Below, in pieces: positions 49,387 to 61,067 of a DNA stretch of 64,000 bases. The translations under genes and the position numbers were made by a program. Below the pieces are notes generated by a model that did no database searches, was not told where the DNA came from, and saw only the letters and a list, made by a program, of their open reading frames with translations. The DNA lies in the NCBI GenBank assembly GCA_037783415.1, contig JAZGTN010000029.1, forward strand, positions 2,046,001-2,110,000, given 5' to 3'. The first letter of the stretch is position 1. Each line of letters opens with the position of its first letter. This stretch comes from Leptasterias polaris (taxonomy: Eukaryota; Echinodermata; Asteroidea; Forcipulatida; Asteriidae).

Positions 49387-50328
49387 GGCACAGGTCTGCA
49401 ATTAGTCTGTTGTATAATACACCTTGGACGCTTTTACTTTGTAAAGAAGATTCCACACTTAAAACTTAAAGTTTGTATGAGGATATTTGTTGCATCCACA
49501 TTTGAATAGAGCAGAATTGGAGAGCTGCTTGTATTGTACAGTGGGGGGGGGGGGGCTTGTAATAGGTTGGTCTAAAATGTAATAAAGTCAAATCTCAATC
49601 TTATCGCACTTTCTGGAGAAACACCCTTTCGGTGCTGTACAATTTGTTGACTTAACATTGTAGACATTGGTCCCATCATTGGTAATTGAAAATATGTGAT
49701 TTGTACTGATGTAGTTGAATTTACCAGAATTGTATTGATTCATTTTACTTTTAGAAAAATGTGATTTGTATTGATGCAGTTGAAAGAACATTGAATTTTA
49801 TTTATTAAAGTACCTTTATGAAAAGTTGAACCATTTGTCCTATTGTCTTGTTTACAGGCTTGAGTACATGATCATCAGATCCACAGGCAAATCCCAGGAG
49901 CAGCATTTGTGGTTCTGCAATACCCTTCACAATCAGCTTTCTTGTGATCCCTCGTTCAACCTCATTCACCTGAAGTCAGCAACACCCCCCCCCCCCCCCC
50001 CGCCCAGTTCCCTGGGATTTGCCACTGCTATTACTAATGTAACTTGTCAGGTTTTGATATGACTAGTTTTAATTTGTTGCAGCTAATTATTTTAATGACT
50101 AATATGTAATTAGTCAGACATTGGGTTACTAAGCGCGAAAGTCACCTGACTATGAGATTAGTCGTATGAGACAGGTTTCTCCTCTTGTCACATGACAAAT
50201 ATTTTCAAGTCAGATCTGACAAATGTTTACTAGTAATAGCCTCTATTCGACTTGTTTTAGTAAGTCATATGAGACATTGCGCAGGACTAATTTGTTTGTG
50301 TCAATTTGACAAATTAAATTTTAGAGTG

Positions 50329-50961
50329 CAAGATTTCATCCATAAGTATTTGAAATCAAGCTTTAATCAACAATATTTAAGCCATCAATATTAAAACCAT
50401 GAAAAATATATGCATTCAAGATTAAGCAATAAATATTTTAACTAATAAATCTAAAGATTTAAACCGTCAAGTTTTTAACCACGAATGTTTAAACACACAC
50501 ATATAACAGATTAAACAATCGACATTTAAACATTAAAATTTAAACCATCAAGACGTAAAACATTGAAGATTTAAACCATCAAGATTTAAACCACAAACAT
50601 TTAAATTTACACACTATAAATGATTAAACAACCACAATTTAAATCATCAAATTTAAACCATCGACATTTAAAACAACCAGATTTAATTCATCCAAATTTA
50701 AACCATCGACATTTAAACCATCCAGATTTAATCCATCCAGATTTAATCCATCGACATGTAAACCACCCAGATTTAAACCGTCGACATTTAATCCATCCAG
50801 ATTTAAACCATCGACATTTAAACCATCGACATTTAAACCATCCAGATTTAAACCATCCAGATTTAAACCATCCAAATTTAAACCATCGACATTTAAACCA
50901 TCCAGATTTAAACCATCCAGATTTAAACCATCCAGATTTAAACCATCATGATTTCACGGAA
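50329..50961. repeat. 15-bp minisatellite, right part
   Basis: Units AAACCATCCAGATTT and AAACCATCGACATTT alternate; about 25 clean copies at 50640-50955. The HPDLNHRHLN frame (50620-50964) is its translation. Confidence 0.9.
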
Positions 50962-51371
50962 TAATTACCGTCCTGCATTTTAATTGATATCCTTGGGCAA
51001 GGGAAGCCCATGTAAAGAGGAAACAATGGGGGCCTAATAAAAATCCCTTCATGGAAAACAACAACTGCATGTAGATGAGACCAAATTATTTATTGTTCAG
51101 AAGGGACGAACAACTTAGCCCCCCTGTCATTAAAATCAGGATAATGATGTACGTTTTTCCGGTGTCCATGGGGTTACAATTATTATTAGAACAATGTTGC
51201 GGAAAGGACATTCTCAAGGAAACATTTGACAGATTGTGTCTGCTGCGATTAGCAAAAATTCTTGAGACGGTAATTACTTGTAATTTACTTCAGCTAACGA
51301 GCTTGTTTTTCATTTCCCCCCTTTTGGGGGGTGCGGGGGGGGGGGCAGTCGCTCTGGAAACGCTGGCTGTA

Positions 51372-52623
51372 ATAGACTGTGCAAGTCTCGCGCGCATTCG
51401 AACTTCCGGGACCATAGTGGTCCCAACCATATGGAGTTTTACGTGGGCGAGATTTTGTTTCGTCAATTATTTTAGTTTAACGTAGTTTATGACCTAGAAA
51501 ATTATACATGTTGTTGGGAATGTAATACTAAGTCATAACAAAATATGAAAGTAAAACCAATTCAACAATATAACGAAGAAAACCCGAGAATTAAACTTGA
51601 CCTCAGCTTCCGGTTATTGCAAAAAATTAAGAATTTTGTGCTCACCTCCGATCATAAAACTTATGTAAAAGCTTGTTTTGGATGCGCGATTATAATCGCC
51701 AGATGCTGTGGGGGCGTTCGATTAGCTTCCCCGGGTCGACCCCGGTCTGCTCATCCGGTTGAGCCCCTAACCATGAGCTAATCGAACGCCAACTTCCCCC
51801 AGCATTCACACCAATGCATCTTGGGACAGCCGACCGGAACTACTTCCATTTTGTGCCGTATTGTCCGATACTTTCCGTGAATTCACGAAAACATCGTAAA
51901 ATAATTATTCTCAAGGTAAAACTGCAACATTAAACAATTTGTACAACCCCACAGTGATACAAAGGTACCCGGCTTCGAATAAAAAATACTTATTGCTCAC
52001 AAAAACGCTGTTGTAATGGCGAAAAGGTGTGTCAAACTTCCTAAAATGTCCCGCTGAATTACAAACAAAATGGTGGCCATTGAAAAAGTTTTTCGCCGTG
52101 ACGTCATGAACCAGGGGCAGCCCCAAGTGACCCGCTCCACAAGCAGGGCACTTGGGGCTGACCCGGGTGAGCCCCGCGAATGACGTCAAAGCTATTCGAA
52201 CGCACCGGGGGAAGACCTGGGTCGACCCGGGGAAGCTAATCGAACGCACCCATTAATTGCAAAGCAAACCCTTTTCATTGCAGTCTATGGTGTTGAGGCT
52301 CGGCATTCCTCTTTAAACTGCGATACGGGTCAATTTAAAACCCGTTTGACCTTCACGAATCTGCGTAAGGTGTTTCTGAAAAGTTAACATCAAAAAAGCA
52401 TCCTTGTCCCAGAGTTTTAATTTGTTTTTAATAATAATTAACACACTTTGGCGTATTTTTTTTAAAAGCTAAAACTAATTCATAAAATTGTAATGATTTA
52501 TTTTTGTTGTTCAGATTTTGTCATGAGATATAATTTAAAACAAAGATTTGATTTCAGAAATAAAAATATTCTTCGTTTGACGTGTTTTCTCGTTCGGATA
52601 CGCGCGAGACTTGCACAGTCTAT
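51372..52623. mobile_element. MITE, ATAGACTGTGCAAGTCTCGC family, copy A (interrupted)
   Basis: Left ATAGACTGTGCAAGTCTCGC, right GCGAGACTTGCACAGTCTAT, perfectly inverted over at least 23 bp. Homologous to copies B (55781) and C (60361). Copy A is split at 51710 by a second element. Confidence 0.88.
51710..52251. mobile_element. Element nested in copy A, GTTCGATTAGCTTCCCCGGG family
   Basis: Ends are inverted over about 29 bp (GCGTTCGATTAGCTTCCCCG and its complement CGGGGAAGCTAATCGAACGC). Copies B and C read straight through the site (GATGCTGTAATTGCAAAGC), giving the empty site. The interior repeats the terminal motif again at about 51776-51802. GC-rich ends, non-coding. Confidence 0.85.
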
Positions 52624-53130
52624 ATCAAACTCATGGGAGATCAAGCAAAGATTAATGGGTAGGGCTTCAAAAGTGAAGAGGAATAAAAGGCAGGTTCGTT
52701 CATGAAGACGGATTATTCAAAGCTTAGGGGCGCTAGGGGGGTCACAATTTGTTCTCCTTTTTTCTAGGAGGGAACTTCTAGACCCCAAAACATGTAGTTT
52801 ACATTTGCATTTATTATAAACATGCCCCTTTTCAGCACTGTTATTTGTCGTTCACAATTTTTTAAAGAAAATCTTATGCGAGTGTAAAAAGTGGAGAAGG
52901 GGCGGTTCGCATGAAAAGGTCGAAAACTAGTTTTAAAAACATCGACATCGTCGCATGAAAGCTCATAGAATGGACTCGGGTAGTATTTAATCTAAAAAGT
53001 CCAGATTTCGAATGGGGGAACGGGGGCAGGGGCGCGGACATCAATTGGGTGCCCTCCCCCTAGTTACGCTACTGCCCCGCCCCTTCTCCGTTTGTGAACC
53101 ATCCTACGGGCCTGATACTAAATATCATGC

Positions 53131-53646
53131 TTAACTACCGTTCCAAACAGATAGAGCATTACTTTGTCTAGATGTAGTATCATTAAACGTTGTCATAGCA
53201 GAGATCCCATGTGGGCCTAATCGCTGTCTGCGAGGTGCTGCCACTTCGGGTGTGACCTTCTGCCTAAACATCACCGCGTAAAGCTTCGACAGATACTGGC
53301 ATACCAAGGAAGAAAATGCGTGCAGAATGATACCCATGCTTATGGAGGCTACTTTTGAAAGTGCCACCACTGCCGTGGTGTAGACCGGCACGGCCGCAAT
53401 GCACAAGATCAGGGTGGTGTACACGCTGACCGCGATGAACCTCGACTCGTTGTAGTTGTCCGGAACCGATCTCGCCCGGAAGGCGAAGTAGCAGCAGCCG
53501 GTGATAATGGCGAGGTTGAGCGAGCACGAGGCGACGAATCCATAGCCGTACCTACAGTAGATCTCGCTGTGGTTGCCCATGTCGATGGAGTGGAGAACGG
53601 CTGCTGTGGACGGGCTCAGTAAGGCGGAGAAGGTTGTAATTATCAT
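53131..53646 (-). CDS. Class C GPCR (mGluR-like), exon 2: end of TM4 through TM7 and tail
   Basis: Acceptor TTTTCCAG then 171 codons and a stop. Encodes MIITTFSALLSPSTAAVLHS, TM5 (GFVASCSLNLAIITGCCYF), the loop FRARSVPDNYNESRFIAVSV typical of metabotropic glutamate receptors (R-x-V-P-x-N-x-N-E), TM6, TM7 and a 40-residue tail. Joined in phase 0 to exon 1. The short tail lacks Homer-type or long regulatory sequences. The frame's apparent N-terminal MFLFLFQ is intron, not protein. Confidence 0.9.
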   Translation of the reverse strand: MIITTFSALLSPSTAAVLHSIDMGNHSEIYCRYGYGFVASCSLNLAIITGCCYFAFRARSVPDNYNESRFIAVSVYTTLILCIAAVPVYTTAVVALSKVASISMGIILHAFSSLVCQYLSKLYAVMFRQKVTPEVAAPRRQRLGPHGISAMTTFNDTTSRQSNALSVWNGS

Positions 53647-55457
53647 CTGGAAAAGAAACAAAAACATGACGACCAGTGTAACTTTACGAGGTTTTTAAAA
53701 CTATGAATGGGAAACTCTTTGGTTTAACTTTATGTATTGACGATTCGAAAGTTCGACTACCCCTAACCTGGGAGCGTCCTTTTGATGGCCGGATGCGAAA
53801 ACCAAAAGGGGTCAATTTCTTAGAGCACTGAGATTGGAGTTGTTAAAATGTCTTATAGTGATTTGTATTGTTGCACCACACTTTGCGTGGCAGTTAAGAA
53901 TGATCCGCACAAAGATCGATCTTGAAATTTGAACCTTTGAGACTTTAATAATTACCAGAATATAAACTGTGAAGTTCTATAAACTTTTATGGAGCACTGG
54001 TGGCGTATAACTCAATGTTTCAAACTATTTTTCTATTTTCACATATTTGTTGTACCTTTGCAATGGACAGTTGTTATTTTTACCAAGTCTTTAGAGTACG
54101 GTAAATCACGTCCGCAAATTGTATGATGACTCATCGCCCGCGCGCGCCCCATTCTGCCACATTCTGCCACGTTAAATACGGTACGGTAGTGTCACATGAA
54201 GCTACACTACGTGCTGGGTGCCGTTGCATTTATCGTAAGTACATGAGGAAAAGCCATTGAAAACTCTTGAGCTGTGAGAGCATTGATCTAAAATATCTGC
54301 TTCATTTGAGACATTACTTTGTTCTTCAGTGTAGTTTGTCAATATGTAAAAATAAAATTGGGGGGGGGGGGCGGATGGGTCAAAACAATTTCGAAAAAAA
54401 ATCAAAGTTTTCAACATTGATTAGTAGGCCTACTGTGCATGGCCCCAAAGTGTGTAATAAATAAATACTGTGCCAGTCCTCAAATACATAAATCCTCATA
54501 AAAAAAGACTCTGGTCTCACAATCCCTTGTTAACAGTTATGAGTTATTTCTACACATTCAAACAGTAACTGCATGGTTCTAGATGTGCGAAAAAGAAGAG
54601 AGAAAAAAAGAAAGAAAAAAGGAAGAAGAAGACAAAAAATCTTTGTAAATTGACTATAATATTCCCTTTGGCTTAATTGAGGGGCTGTTTGGAACCCGCC
54701 ATTGCGTAGATTAAGATCCAGTTTTTAAAAAGTGCAAAGGAATCTATAGTTGATTTGCCAGCAGTGCCCCCCTAGAAAAAATGGTGCCCCCCTTGTTCCA
54801 CCCTATAAATTTACCTTAGTTACGCCGCTGCCAAAACCCACCGCAAAAAATGTATGCCGCCATGGAATGTGAATCTTGTGAAATTAGTTGCTTCTTGCAG
54901 GTAAGATTTAACTATGAAGCTTTGAAATTTTTTCCGCCCCAGAAATGGTACCTGATATCCAGGACGTCACTGTAGTGTATTACGAAAGTGAAAGGCCGCC
55001 AGGGCTAGGTGAGAGTTCATTCCGTGTACATCCACATACCTGCTTTGATCATGACGACACAAACCCCATTGAAAAGGGTTTGTTTTGCATTTTTTCAACG
55101 ATTTTTTTAATCTAAGTGTGTTAATTACATGAACAGGATTGCATAGGTTATTTAATGTTTGCTTAATTTGTTTGCTTCATTAGTTTTGTAGTTTGGTTTC
55201 ATCTACCATTGGCAATTGACATACCGTTTTTTGTACACAAGATGCTGGCAGAGTTTTATCCTGCCCCCTTCTAACCAAATCATTGACCCCAGTGTTGATT
55301 GACACCCCATCTAGACGTGTGGCATGGTCCAGCTTAGGATATTATTGCATATGAGGTAAAGACAATGGAAGTATTTAAAATGTCGGGGTGTGTGCTGATA
55401 TAGCGGCCCTCACAGCAGGGTTGTTTAAGAAACTTGTATAAAGGTCCCTTCTTATTA
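53647..55457. other. GPCR intron, 3' half on the minus strand
   Basis: No coding exon seen. Contains a G run (54360-54370) and an A/G-rich stretch (54595-54640). Confidence 0.45.
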
Positions 55458-55630
55458 TAGACCTTATGCATTGACGTCACCAAGCCGCCATCTTAGAGGT
55501 AAACTGATGATGAAACAATGGAAACGCGCTGATTTGTACGCGCGACGCACAAGACTGGCCAATGAGCATCTTCCTTTTGACCTCTAGGTGAGGGCGCCCT
55601 ACTCAAATGACGTCATATGCATAAGGTCTA
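55458..55630. mobile_element. MITE, TAGACCYYTTGCAT-related family, copy 4
   Basis: TAGACCTTATGCATTGACGT / CGTCATATGCATAAGGTCTA, inverted. The interior keeps the TGACCTC..GAGGGCGCC block. In the GPCR intron. Confidence 0.8.
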
Positions 55631-55780
55631 TTGTTGTTCCCTTCTTACTCTCCTCTCTCGCTCCTTCTCATAGTTGTTCGTTGGGTTAGGCCTGGCGGCC
55701 TTTCACTTTCGTATTATACTACAGAAACGGGCCCTAATATTTAGGACTCTGTATCAGGGCTATTCGTTGGGTGTGCTTTT

Positions 55781-56386
55781 GTCCCAACCATAATATGGAG
55801 TTTTACGTGGGCAAGATTTTGTTTCGTCAATTATTTTAGTTTAACAAAATATGAAAGAAAAACCAATTCAAAAATATAACGAAGAAAACCCGATAATTAA
55901 ACTTGACCTCAGCTTCCGGTTATTGCAAAAAATTAAGAATTTTGTGCTCGCCTCCGATCATAAAACTTATGTAAACGCTTGTTTTGGATGCGCGGTTATA
56001 ATCGCCAGATGCTGTAATTGCAAAGCGAACCCTTTTCATTGCAGTATATGGTTGTTGAGGCGTCAGCATCCTCTAAACTGCGATACGGGTCAATTTTAAA
56101 CCCGTTTGACCATCACGAATCTGCTGCGTAAGGGGTTTCTAAAAAGTTAACATCAAATAAGCATCCTTGTCCCAGAGTTTTAATTTCTTTTTAAATAATA
56201 ATAAACACACTGTTGTGGTGTTTTTTTTAAAAGGCTAAAACTTTTCATAAAATTGTAATGATTTATTTTTGTTCAGATTTTGTCATGAGATATGATTTAA
56301 AACAAAAAATTTATTTCAGAAATAAAAATGTTCTTCGTTTGACGTGTTTTCTCGTTCGGAGACGCGCGAGACTTGCACAGTCTATT
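55781..56386. mobile_element. MITE, ATAGACTGTGCAAGTCTCGC family, copy B (left end missing)
   Basis: Starts at GTCCCAACCATAATATGGAG, lacking the first about 45 bp and the left TIR. The right TIR GCGAGACTTGCACAGTCTAT is intact. Supplies an empty site for the insertion in copy A. Confidence 0.85.
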
Positions 56387-56394
56387 GTAACGCT

Positions 56395-56780
56395 AGAATT
56401 CTTTCTTTCTTTCTGTTAATTCTTCGATCAAAATTAAAATGGCCACAGCTCCTAAACTATTTGGCCGATTTTAAACAAAATTTGTCAAGTTAAACCTTGA
56501 CACATGCCCTATATAGGGATGGTTAATAAAACTTGGCCAACGGTCATTTGGTGGTCAGTGGTGGTCATTTTATGAATATTTATAAAAGGCTTCTTCTCCC
56601 ACCCCGATTGCAGCCTAACATGAACCAATGCTTCAATAGCTCGAGCTACTTTTGGGGTGAACACATATTTTGGACAGTGGTCATCTATTGGTCAGCAGTG
56701 GTCATTTTATGAGAGAGAAAAAAAACAATTTCGTTTTTATATTTTAAATGTATTTCATAGGGCAGATATTCAAGTGCTCT
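56395..56780. repeat. Degenerate repeat resembling Helitron-array sequence
   Basis: CTAGAATTCTTTCTTTCTTT, then ACAGCTCCTAAACTATTTGG and CCGATTTTAAAC echo the 5' region and the monomer (CTCAAGAACTACACAACCGATTTTCAAAC) of the 21.5-32.7 kb array. GGTCAGTGGTGGTCATTTTA occurs twice, 140 bp apart. Relationship is inferred and weak. Confidence 0.3.
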
Positions 56781-56991
56781 GTGAAACACTTTAGCTCTAG
56801 TGTTTCATTTACAATTTTACAAATGTAGGTATCACTCCCTTCTTACGTCATGTCATAATGTTTCAAACCGGAGTGAACAAACGTGGCGGAAGTAAAATAA
56901 GCGTTTTTGTTTGAAAGAAGATAGGTTTGTTGTTTTACTGGACTGGTTTTACATGACACAATTATTACATGTCTTTAAAGACTCAACTAAC

Positions 56992-59040
56992 CTGACATAC
57001 GATCATGATAAGTACTACCACCACCTGTGACTTGGGTGAAATGAACTTAGGACGACCGGCGCTGACTTGCCCCATCTTGAAGATGCGATGGATCCGGGCG
57101 ACCTTCAAAAGAGTCGGTGCGTAGGCCAGGTTGAAACTGATGCTGATCAGTGACTCTACAACGCAACATAACTGGTCGTTTGGTCTGGTAACCAGAAGCA
57201 TCAGCACAGCAACGAAGGAGAGTATGAGGCCCGCAAAGTGGATGCCCGTCAGCTCACGGCTTATGGCTTTCACGAGCTGGTGGTTACTGTGGGCGACCAA
57301 GCCCACGCCGGTGGCCACACACAGCAGCAAGCCAAAAATCACCGCCACAAGAATAACAACAACTAGTGGGTCGTTCAGAGGGATTCTGGACGGCACGATC
57401 CGTAGACAGGCTTCGAAATGTTCGTCTGGCCAGTATTCTACTTGGCACGGGGAACACGTGCCGTTATAGACTATACTGTTGTCCGGGCACTGGAGGCAAC
57501 CAAAGCAGCATCGTTTTTGCATGGTTATGACAGCTTGCCCCGGCGAACAGTGTTGTTTACACACAGACTCCGGTGGATCCATGTCGTTTAGATGCCACTG
57601 TATCAAGGAATCGTTCAACAACAGCCTTGTCTCATTTCCAGCATCCCAGTATCCGACGTCAACCATTTTGTACTCGCCATCGTCACCGAGCTGCAAGTTA
57701 GAAACAACAAACTTCCCAACCCCGTCACCGTTAGAGTCGAACACAACCTTGCCATACGGCCCGTTATATTGGACTTTTTTCAAGGCGGCCAACAGGTCGA
57801 CTCCGTTAATCTTCACGTCCTCACTCTGCTGCCAACATCCTTCGGGACTCTGGCAACGTTTTCGTAAGAGCGAGTCCAAGGAGTAAGCGTACGAATAAAC
57901 ACTATTTATAACCAACCCTTCCGTGTTTCCACGATCAAGCGGACATATGGACAAGTCAGAGCAGTTGCGTTCTCTCATCCAGTTCAGCGCATGTTCTTTG
58001 AACCAGGGACTGACATTGTCCGAGTGTGGCTGTAACCCGGTGAAATACTCGCCGAAAGCTTCCACCTTGGGGCGGTAGTCTCTGATGAATAAAGACCCGA
58101 CCACGACATCTTCGAGGTCTTGCTCGGCCAGACGGTAGCCCCAGTGCGTTGTGCCGATCCACACGATGTGTCTGGATCGCAGCGACAACGACTGCTTCAC
58201 CGCTCGCAGAACAGCCTGGGCCTCGTTTTTGGCGCCAAATAAAACAATCACGTTCACCTTGTCATAAGAAGCAATTTCGTCAGTTGTTGCCTGCAATTCT
58301 GCCGCGGAGGCAAACTCGCGAATCGGTGAATTAAACGCTACGCAAACCCCTCTCTGCTCGGCTAGTTCTTGCAAAGCAAAGGCCCCGTGAAACCCGTCGC
58401 TCTGAAATGAATACAGGAGACCAATGTACTCCCACTTAAAGTGGATCAACAGGTCTATGATGACCTGAACTTGAATTTCATCCGGGGCATTGGTTCGTAA
58501 GAAGTACGGGTAGCTGTGTTTGTCGCTCAGCTCGTCGCTTGACGCAGCGTATGACACAACGGGCACATGGAATAGGGCAGCAGTCGTAGCCAAGTAGATG
58601 CTCGTTTCGCTGAACGCAGACCCGACGATACCGACGACTTTGCCCGATGTCTTTGGGGTGCAGTCGTGGTGCTCCGGGAACGACACGCTGGCGTTGTGTA
58701 TGAGGGAGAGTGCGATCCACATGGCGTGCTCTTCCGATCTGCAGTCGTCACGCAGGTCAAAACCCAGGGTGATATTCGGCAGAACGTCATCGCGATTGTT
58801 GATTTCGTGTATCGAGAAAATCATGGCTTCCGACAGCCGGACTGCCCACGGGGAAAGCTCTGAGCTGCAAGACACTGGCCAGCTTTTGAAACTCAAAGGG
58901 AAGACGCCTCCTAGGACGATATCCCCTGGCTGGGTATATGACAGACATTTCCGTGGAACACCTGTGGCAGAGTGGAGTGATTGAACTCGTAAAGAACAGA
59001 ACAGCACAATCAAAATTACTGCACGGTGATGGAGTGACAT
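56992..59040 (-). CDS. Class C GPCR (mGluR-like), exon 1: signal peptide, Venus-flytrap domain, Cys-rich domain, TM1-TM4
   Basis: 683 codons from ATG (59040) to donor GTTAGT at 56991; with exon 2, 854 aa. Signal peptide (about 1-24), ligand-binding Venus flytrap (AMIFSIHEINNRDDVLPNIT, VSYAASSDELSDK, PYFLRTNAPDEIQ), Cys-rich linker (RCCFGCLQC..CSPC..YWPD), then TM1 (VVVILVAVIFGLLLCVATGV), TM2, TM3 and TM4, which the intron splits. A GTG-started extension of eight codons is possible on paper but ATG at 59040 is the sensible start. Family knowledge: dimeric amino-acid-sensing receptors coupled to G proteins. The S-Y-A-x-S/T-S region is mGluR-like, but the Tyr that packs on glutamate in the EGxYGxxG segment seems replaced (SDGFHG), so the ligand may differ. 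Probably an echinoderm orphan receptor. Confidence 0.9.
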
Positions 59041-59070
59041 TTTGGATGTGTTCGTTTGTCCCACAGTTTG

Positions 59071-59078
59071 CTTTTATA
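59071..59078 (-). promoter_or_regulatory. TATA box of the GPCR gene
   Basis: TATAAAAG on the minus strand, 31-38 bp upstream of the ATG at 59040; implies a very short leader. It supports 59040 over any upstream start. Confidence 0.45.
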
Positions 59079-59412
59079 AAATCATAGGCCCCTTCACTTG
59101 ATCAATAAGTGCAAGGAGATACAGTAACTTGCGTTTCACAGTTTACATCATCGATCATCGAGCAAGGAAATGCAAATGACCTGGCCTTTTGCTCAATTAC
59201 TAACGATGTACGTCACAAGAAACCGCGTGCGCATTTTGGGATAAACATGCACGTTCAACACGAGCATCAGCAGCGCAGCGGCCGTCCTTTGGAAAGTAGT
59301 AATGAAATATGTACGTTACTATTGGTCTTTTTTTACTACAGTGTGAGCTGTGAGAAGAGCTGTTGGGATTTGTTTTTGTCTTCTCTTCGATCTCCCCTTT
59401 TTCCTGCAGGGT

Positions 59413-59560
59413 CCGATTTCACAAAGAGCTAAGAAAAAAGATAGACCCTAATTGCCAATCAATCTTCCCTTCTAAAAGCAAAAGGTGATATTTCGATACA
59501 AATCACCATTGTGATACTGACAATTCATCTTTAGAAGAATCTTATTGCTTTGTGAAATCA
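59413..59560. mobile_element. MITE, ATTTCACAAAGAGCTAA family, copy 4
   Basis: CCGATTTCACAAAGAGCTAA / CTTATTGCTTTGTGAAATCA; interior GATACAAATCACCATTGTGA. It lies about 350 bp upstream of the GPCR promoter. Confidence 0.8.
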
Positions 59561-60206
59561 TAGAACAAGGACAGGTGAAAACGAGCACTGGAATTGCCGG
59601 GAGACGATCAGAGCACACTTTTCGAAAGGTCAAGAAAACAAATAGGCCTGCCCCCAGCTCTTCTCAATACCCACACTGCTTCAAAGAGATGAGTCAAATG
59701 CAACATTATGCCAAAAAGGGCGGGAAATTTTGGAAGTATACAACTTTTTGCAATTATTTACCTATCAGCGTATTCGAACATTCAAACTGTTGGCTGTGAT
59801 CCCACGCAGCCTACGTTGTTTTAACAAAATAAACGTGTGGAGGAAACAGTAAAGTGATGTCATGGTGCCCAAAATGTTCAAAACACATTCGTCGTCATTA
59901 TTTCTCTGCTTGGTGAAGTCTATTTGTGGTACACGCAAGGTTTGATGCAATTAGCAACTTCTTTGCCAGAATGCTAATAATTTTTTTTATAAACACCTGT
60001 GCCCATCTTTAAACAATATTATGTTCGAGAGAAAGTATTCCCGGGGGTGGAGAAATACGTTAAACACATTGGACAGGGAACGAGGTCACTCGTGCATGTA
60101 CGTCTATAGACGTATGTACCCCGAAGGACTGTGATTGGAGGGTCTTATTTAACTTCAACTTTGTTGGGTAATGATAAGTTCCATTTTGTTGCTCAAGACC
60201 TGGAGC
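59561..60206. other. Intergenic, no feature recognised
   Basis: Nothing recognised in either strand. Confidence 0.4.
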
Positions 60207-60335
60207 CAATTCAAATTTCATGGCTATATGCTTACCGCGGAAATCTGCGCTTACGGCCCGTGTGTAGAACTGTGTGCTTTTTACAGGGCACAGTATTATA
60301 GCGCAGAATTCCGCGGTAAGCAGAGCCATACTCTG
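60207..60335. mobile_element. Small MITE, CATGGCTNTGCTTACCGCGG family
   Basis: TTCATGGCTATATGCTTACC..GGAAATCTGCGC at the left and GCGCAGAATTCCGCGGTAAG..AGAGCCAT at the right are inverted. A decayed relative is at about 14470-14650 (CATGGCTCTGCTTACCG). Confidence 0.7.
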
Positions 60336-60360
60336 GTGCTAAGTACAATGCATTGTGATA

Positions 60361-61067
60361 ATAGACTGTGCAAGTCTCGCGCGCATTCGAACTTCCGGGA
60401 CCATAGTGTTCCCAACCATATGGAGTTTTACGTGGGCGAGATTTTGTTTCGTCAATTATTTTCGTTTAACGTAGGTTATGACCTAGAAAAATATACATGT
60501 TGTTGGGATTGTAATACTAAGTGAGAACAAAGTATGAAAGTAAAACAAATTCAAAAATATAACGAAGAAAACCCGAGAAATAAACTTGACCTCAGCTTCC
60601 GGTTATCGCAAAAAATTAAGAATTTTGTGCTCGCCTCCGATCATAAAACTTATGTAAACGCTTGTTTTGGATGCGCGGTTATAATCGCCAGATGCTGTAA
60701 TTGCAAAGCGAACCCTTTTCATTGCAGTATATTGGTTGTTGAGGCGTCAGCATCCTCTAAACTGCGATACGGGTCAATTTAAAACCCGTTTGACCATCAC
60801 GAATCCGCGTAAGGGGTTTCTAAAAAGTTAACATCAAATAAGCATCCTTGTCCCAGAGTTTTAATTTCTTTTTATATAATAATTAACACGCTGTTGTGTA
60901 TTTTTTTCAAAAGCTAAAACTGTTCATAAAATTTTAATGATTTATTTTTGTTGTTCAGATTTTGTCATAAGATATAATTTAAAACAAAGATTTAATTTCA
61001 GAAATAAAAATGTTCTTCGTTTGACGTGTTTTCTCGTTCGGATACGCGCGAGACTTGCACAGTCTAT
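60361..61067. mobile_element. MITE, ATAGACTGTGCAAGTCTCGC family, copy C (complete, uninterrupted)
   Basis: 707 bp with both terminal inverted repeats. GAT flanks an AATAGAC..GTCTATT core, possibly a 3-bp target duplication. An open frame (60534-60782) is shared with copies A and B. Confidence 0.88.

Larger units (their letters stand above)
47553..50328. mobile_element. 2.8-kb DNA transposon, termini CACTCTAAAATTTA
   Basis: Left end CACTCTAAAATTTAGTTTGT and right end ACAAATTAAATTTTAGAGTG are inverted. The subterminal 350 bp on both sides carry many ATTAGTCA/TGACTAAT motifs, as expected for transposase-binding repeats. It is inserted in a minisatellite, which resumes on the other side. It carries spliced-exon-like coding pieces (48559 and 48934) but no recognisable transposase core. 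CACTA-like ends suggest EnSpm, but no 3-bp duplication is visible; CA flanks both sides. Confidence 0.75.

Noticed and set aside
50620..50964. HPDLNHRHLN repeat protein (114 aa)
   Set aside because: Translation of the 15-bp AAACCATCCAGATTT array in an intergenic region.
51075..51485. 136-aa frame over the left end of MITE copy A
   Set aside because: It crosses the MITE boundary and a G run; no homology recognised.
57131..57886. Plus-strand frames of 91-135 aa
   Set aside because: Antisense shadows of the GC-richer GPCR exon.
59041..59064. GTG-started N-terminal extension of the GPCR
   Set aside because: Eight extra residues from a GTG codon; a eukaryotic start is much likelier at the ATG at 59040, which also fits a signal peptide at the N-terminus.
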